Source: an uncultured Methanomicrobiales archaeon (GTDB lineage Archaea; Halobacteriota; Methanomicrobia; Methanomicrobiales; Methanospirillaceae). Taken from it: 64,000 bases of DNA. The first letter of the stretch is position 1. Each line of letters opens with the position of its first letter. The translations under genes were made by a program, and so were the position numbers. Under the pieces are notes generated by a model. That model saw nothing but the letters and a program-made list of their open reading frames with translations, was not told the DNA's origin and ran no database searches. This document shows positions 63,552 through 64,000 of the stretch, piece by piece. The stretch is taken from NCBI GenBank assembly GCA_903832665.1, contig CAILCG010000014.1:372001-436000 (forward strand). Direction: 5' to 3'.

Positions 63552-64000
63552 ATGGACGGATACGCCAATACCATTCTCTATGTCGATCTTACGAAAGGAT
63601 CGGTTACAAAAAAGCCCTACCCCGCGGAACTGAAAAAAAATTATCTCGGGGGACGGGGGCTCGGGGTAAAACTTGTCTCCGACCTGATGCCGCCAGAGAC
63701 CGATGCGCTCGATGAAAAAAGCGTGATGGTGGTTGCTACGGGGCCATTGACGGGCATCGGTGTCCCGCTCGGGGCACGTCACCAGGTGGTTGCCAAATCC
63801 CCGCTCAATAATACCCTTTGCTCCTCCGACAGCGGGGCCTTCTTCGGCCACGAGATGAAAGTCGCGGGTTTCGATGCGGTCGTGATTACGGGCAAGGCAA
63901 AAAAACCTATCTATCTCTGGCTCGATCATGAAAAAGCCGAACTCCGCGACGCCTCCGCGTACTGGGGAAAGACGGTCAACGAGACCACGCTGGGCCTGCA
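63552..64000 (+). CDS. aor: Tungsten-type aldehyde ferredoxin oxidoreductase, 5' part
   Basis: From ATG 63552 (AGGTGAAAACT upstream) the frame runs off the window. MDGYANTILYVDLTKGSVTK, then NYLGGRGLGVKLVSDLMPPE, VMVVATGPLTGIGVPLGARH, AKSPLNNTLCSSDSGAFFGH and AGFDAVVITGKAKKP are the conserved start of AOR family proteins (domain 1, the tungstopterin-binding domain). AOR oxidises aldehydes to acids with ferredoxin. Only 149 codons are present, so the Fe-S cysteines cannot be checked. Confidence 0.92.
   Translation, partial: MDGYANTILYVDLTKGSVTKKPYPAELKKNYLGGRGLGVKLVSDLMPPETDALDEKSVMVVATGPLTGIGVPLGARHQVVAKSPLNNTLCSSDSGAFFGHEMKVAGFDAVVITGKAKKPIYLWLDHEKAELRDASAYWGKTVNETTLGL

Noticed and set aside
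63354..63929. Minus-strand open frame of 191 codons
   Set aside because: Antisense to the conserved AOR start; protein sequence has no domain character.
1..64000. CRISPR array, transposase or integrase
   Set aside because: No regularly spaced repeats and no recognisable recombinase sequence; the dispersed repeats R1-R3 are not in arrays.

Overview
The window is archaeal, from a hydrogenotrophic, formate-using methanogen of the order Methanomicrobiales; a Methanoregula-like lineage is my best guess from gene content and style, not from any search. The evidence is a methanogenesis marker protein 8 gene, a complete formylmethanofuran dehydrogenase operon (fwd G-D-B-A-C), an F420-type formate dehydrogenase (fdhAB), an archaeal ATP-dependent DNA ligase, an Nre repair protein, TATA-box promoters, GTG/TTG starts and oligo-T terminators.

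Layout. 0.7-2.2 kb: marker protein 8 and a molybdopterin-binding Mop protein. 3-4.4 kb: TrmO-like gene and a frameshifted membrane protein. 4.9-7.5 kb: modABC molybdate/tungstate importer. 7.5-8.8 kb: a triple DsrE fusion on the other strand. 9.2-12.5 kb: small HTH protein, moeA and a moeA-LysR-type fusion. 13.1-15.3 kb: papain-like cell-surface protease interrupted by an amber codon. 15.8-24.1 kb: fwdGDBAC then fdhAB. 24.6-24.9 kb: tandem small zinc proteins. 25.5-30.8 kb: cobamide scavenging operon (btuC, btuD, a TIM-barrel isomerase-like gene, btuF, cbiZ). 31.3-33.6 kb: cation transport genes with a cbiM/CDF junction. 33.8-38.7 kb: two compact operons of unrecognised genes. 39.5-41.3 kb: tupBC tungstate importer. 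41.4-47.4 kb: small membrane proteins, an MBL hydrolase, a broken lipoprotein, a broken hybrid kinase and a broken helical-repeat-like protein. 47.6-55.2 kb: DNA ligase, Nre, glycosyltransferase, radical SAM protein, tRNA-Val. 55.3-59.8 kb: small membrane and zinc proteins, REC-PAS and PAS sensors, and a pentameric ligand-gated ion channel homologue. 60.5-63.1 kb: metallophosphoesterase and a Yip1-like membrane protein, each with an in-frame stop. 63.55 kb to the end: the start of a tungsten-type aldehyde ferredoxin oxidoreductase.

The unifying theme is molybdenum/tungsten economy: two oxyanion importers (mod, tup), a storage/binding protein (mop), cofactor insertion (two moeA), and three user enzymes (Fwd, Fdh, AOR). 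Formate is oxidised by FdhAB to give F420H2, and Fwd makes the first carbon intermediate of CO2 reduction to methane, so these genes work as one supply and use chain. Inverted repeats of the form GGTATTTT...AAAATACC occur upstream of both moeA and fdhA.

Three dispersed intergenic repeat families (R1, R2, R3) occur in two, four and four copies; R1 folds into three hairpins with a compensatory base-pair change. About a dozen lesions (six genes with frameshifts, four with in-frame stops, one gene fusion) fall only in accessory genes, while the core metabolic genes are all intact. No rRNA, CRISPR array, transposase or integrase gene was seen.
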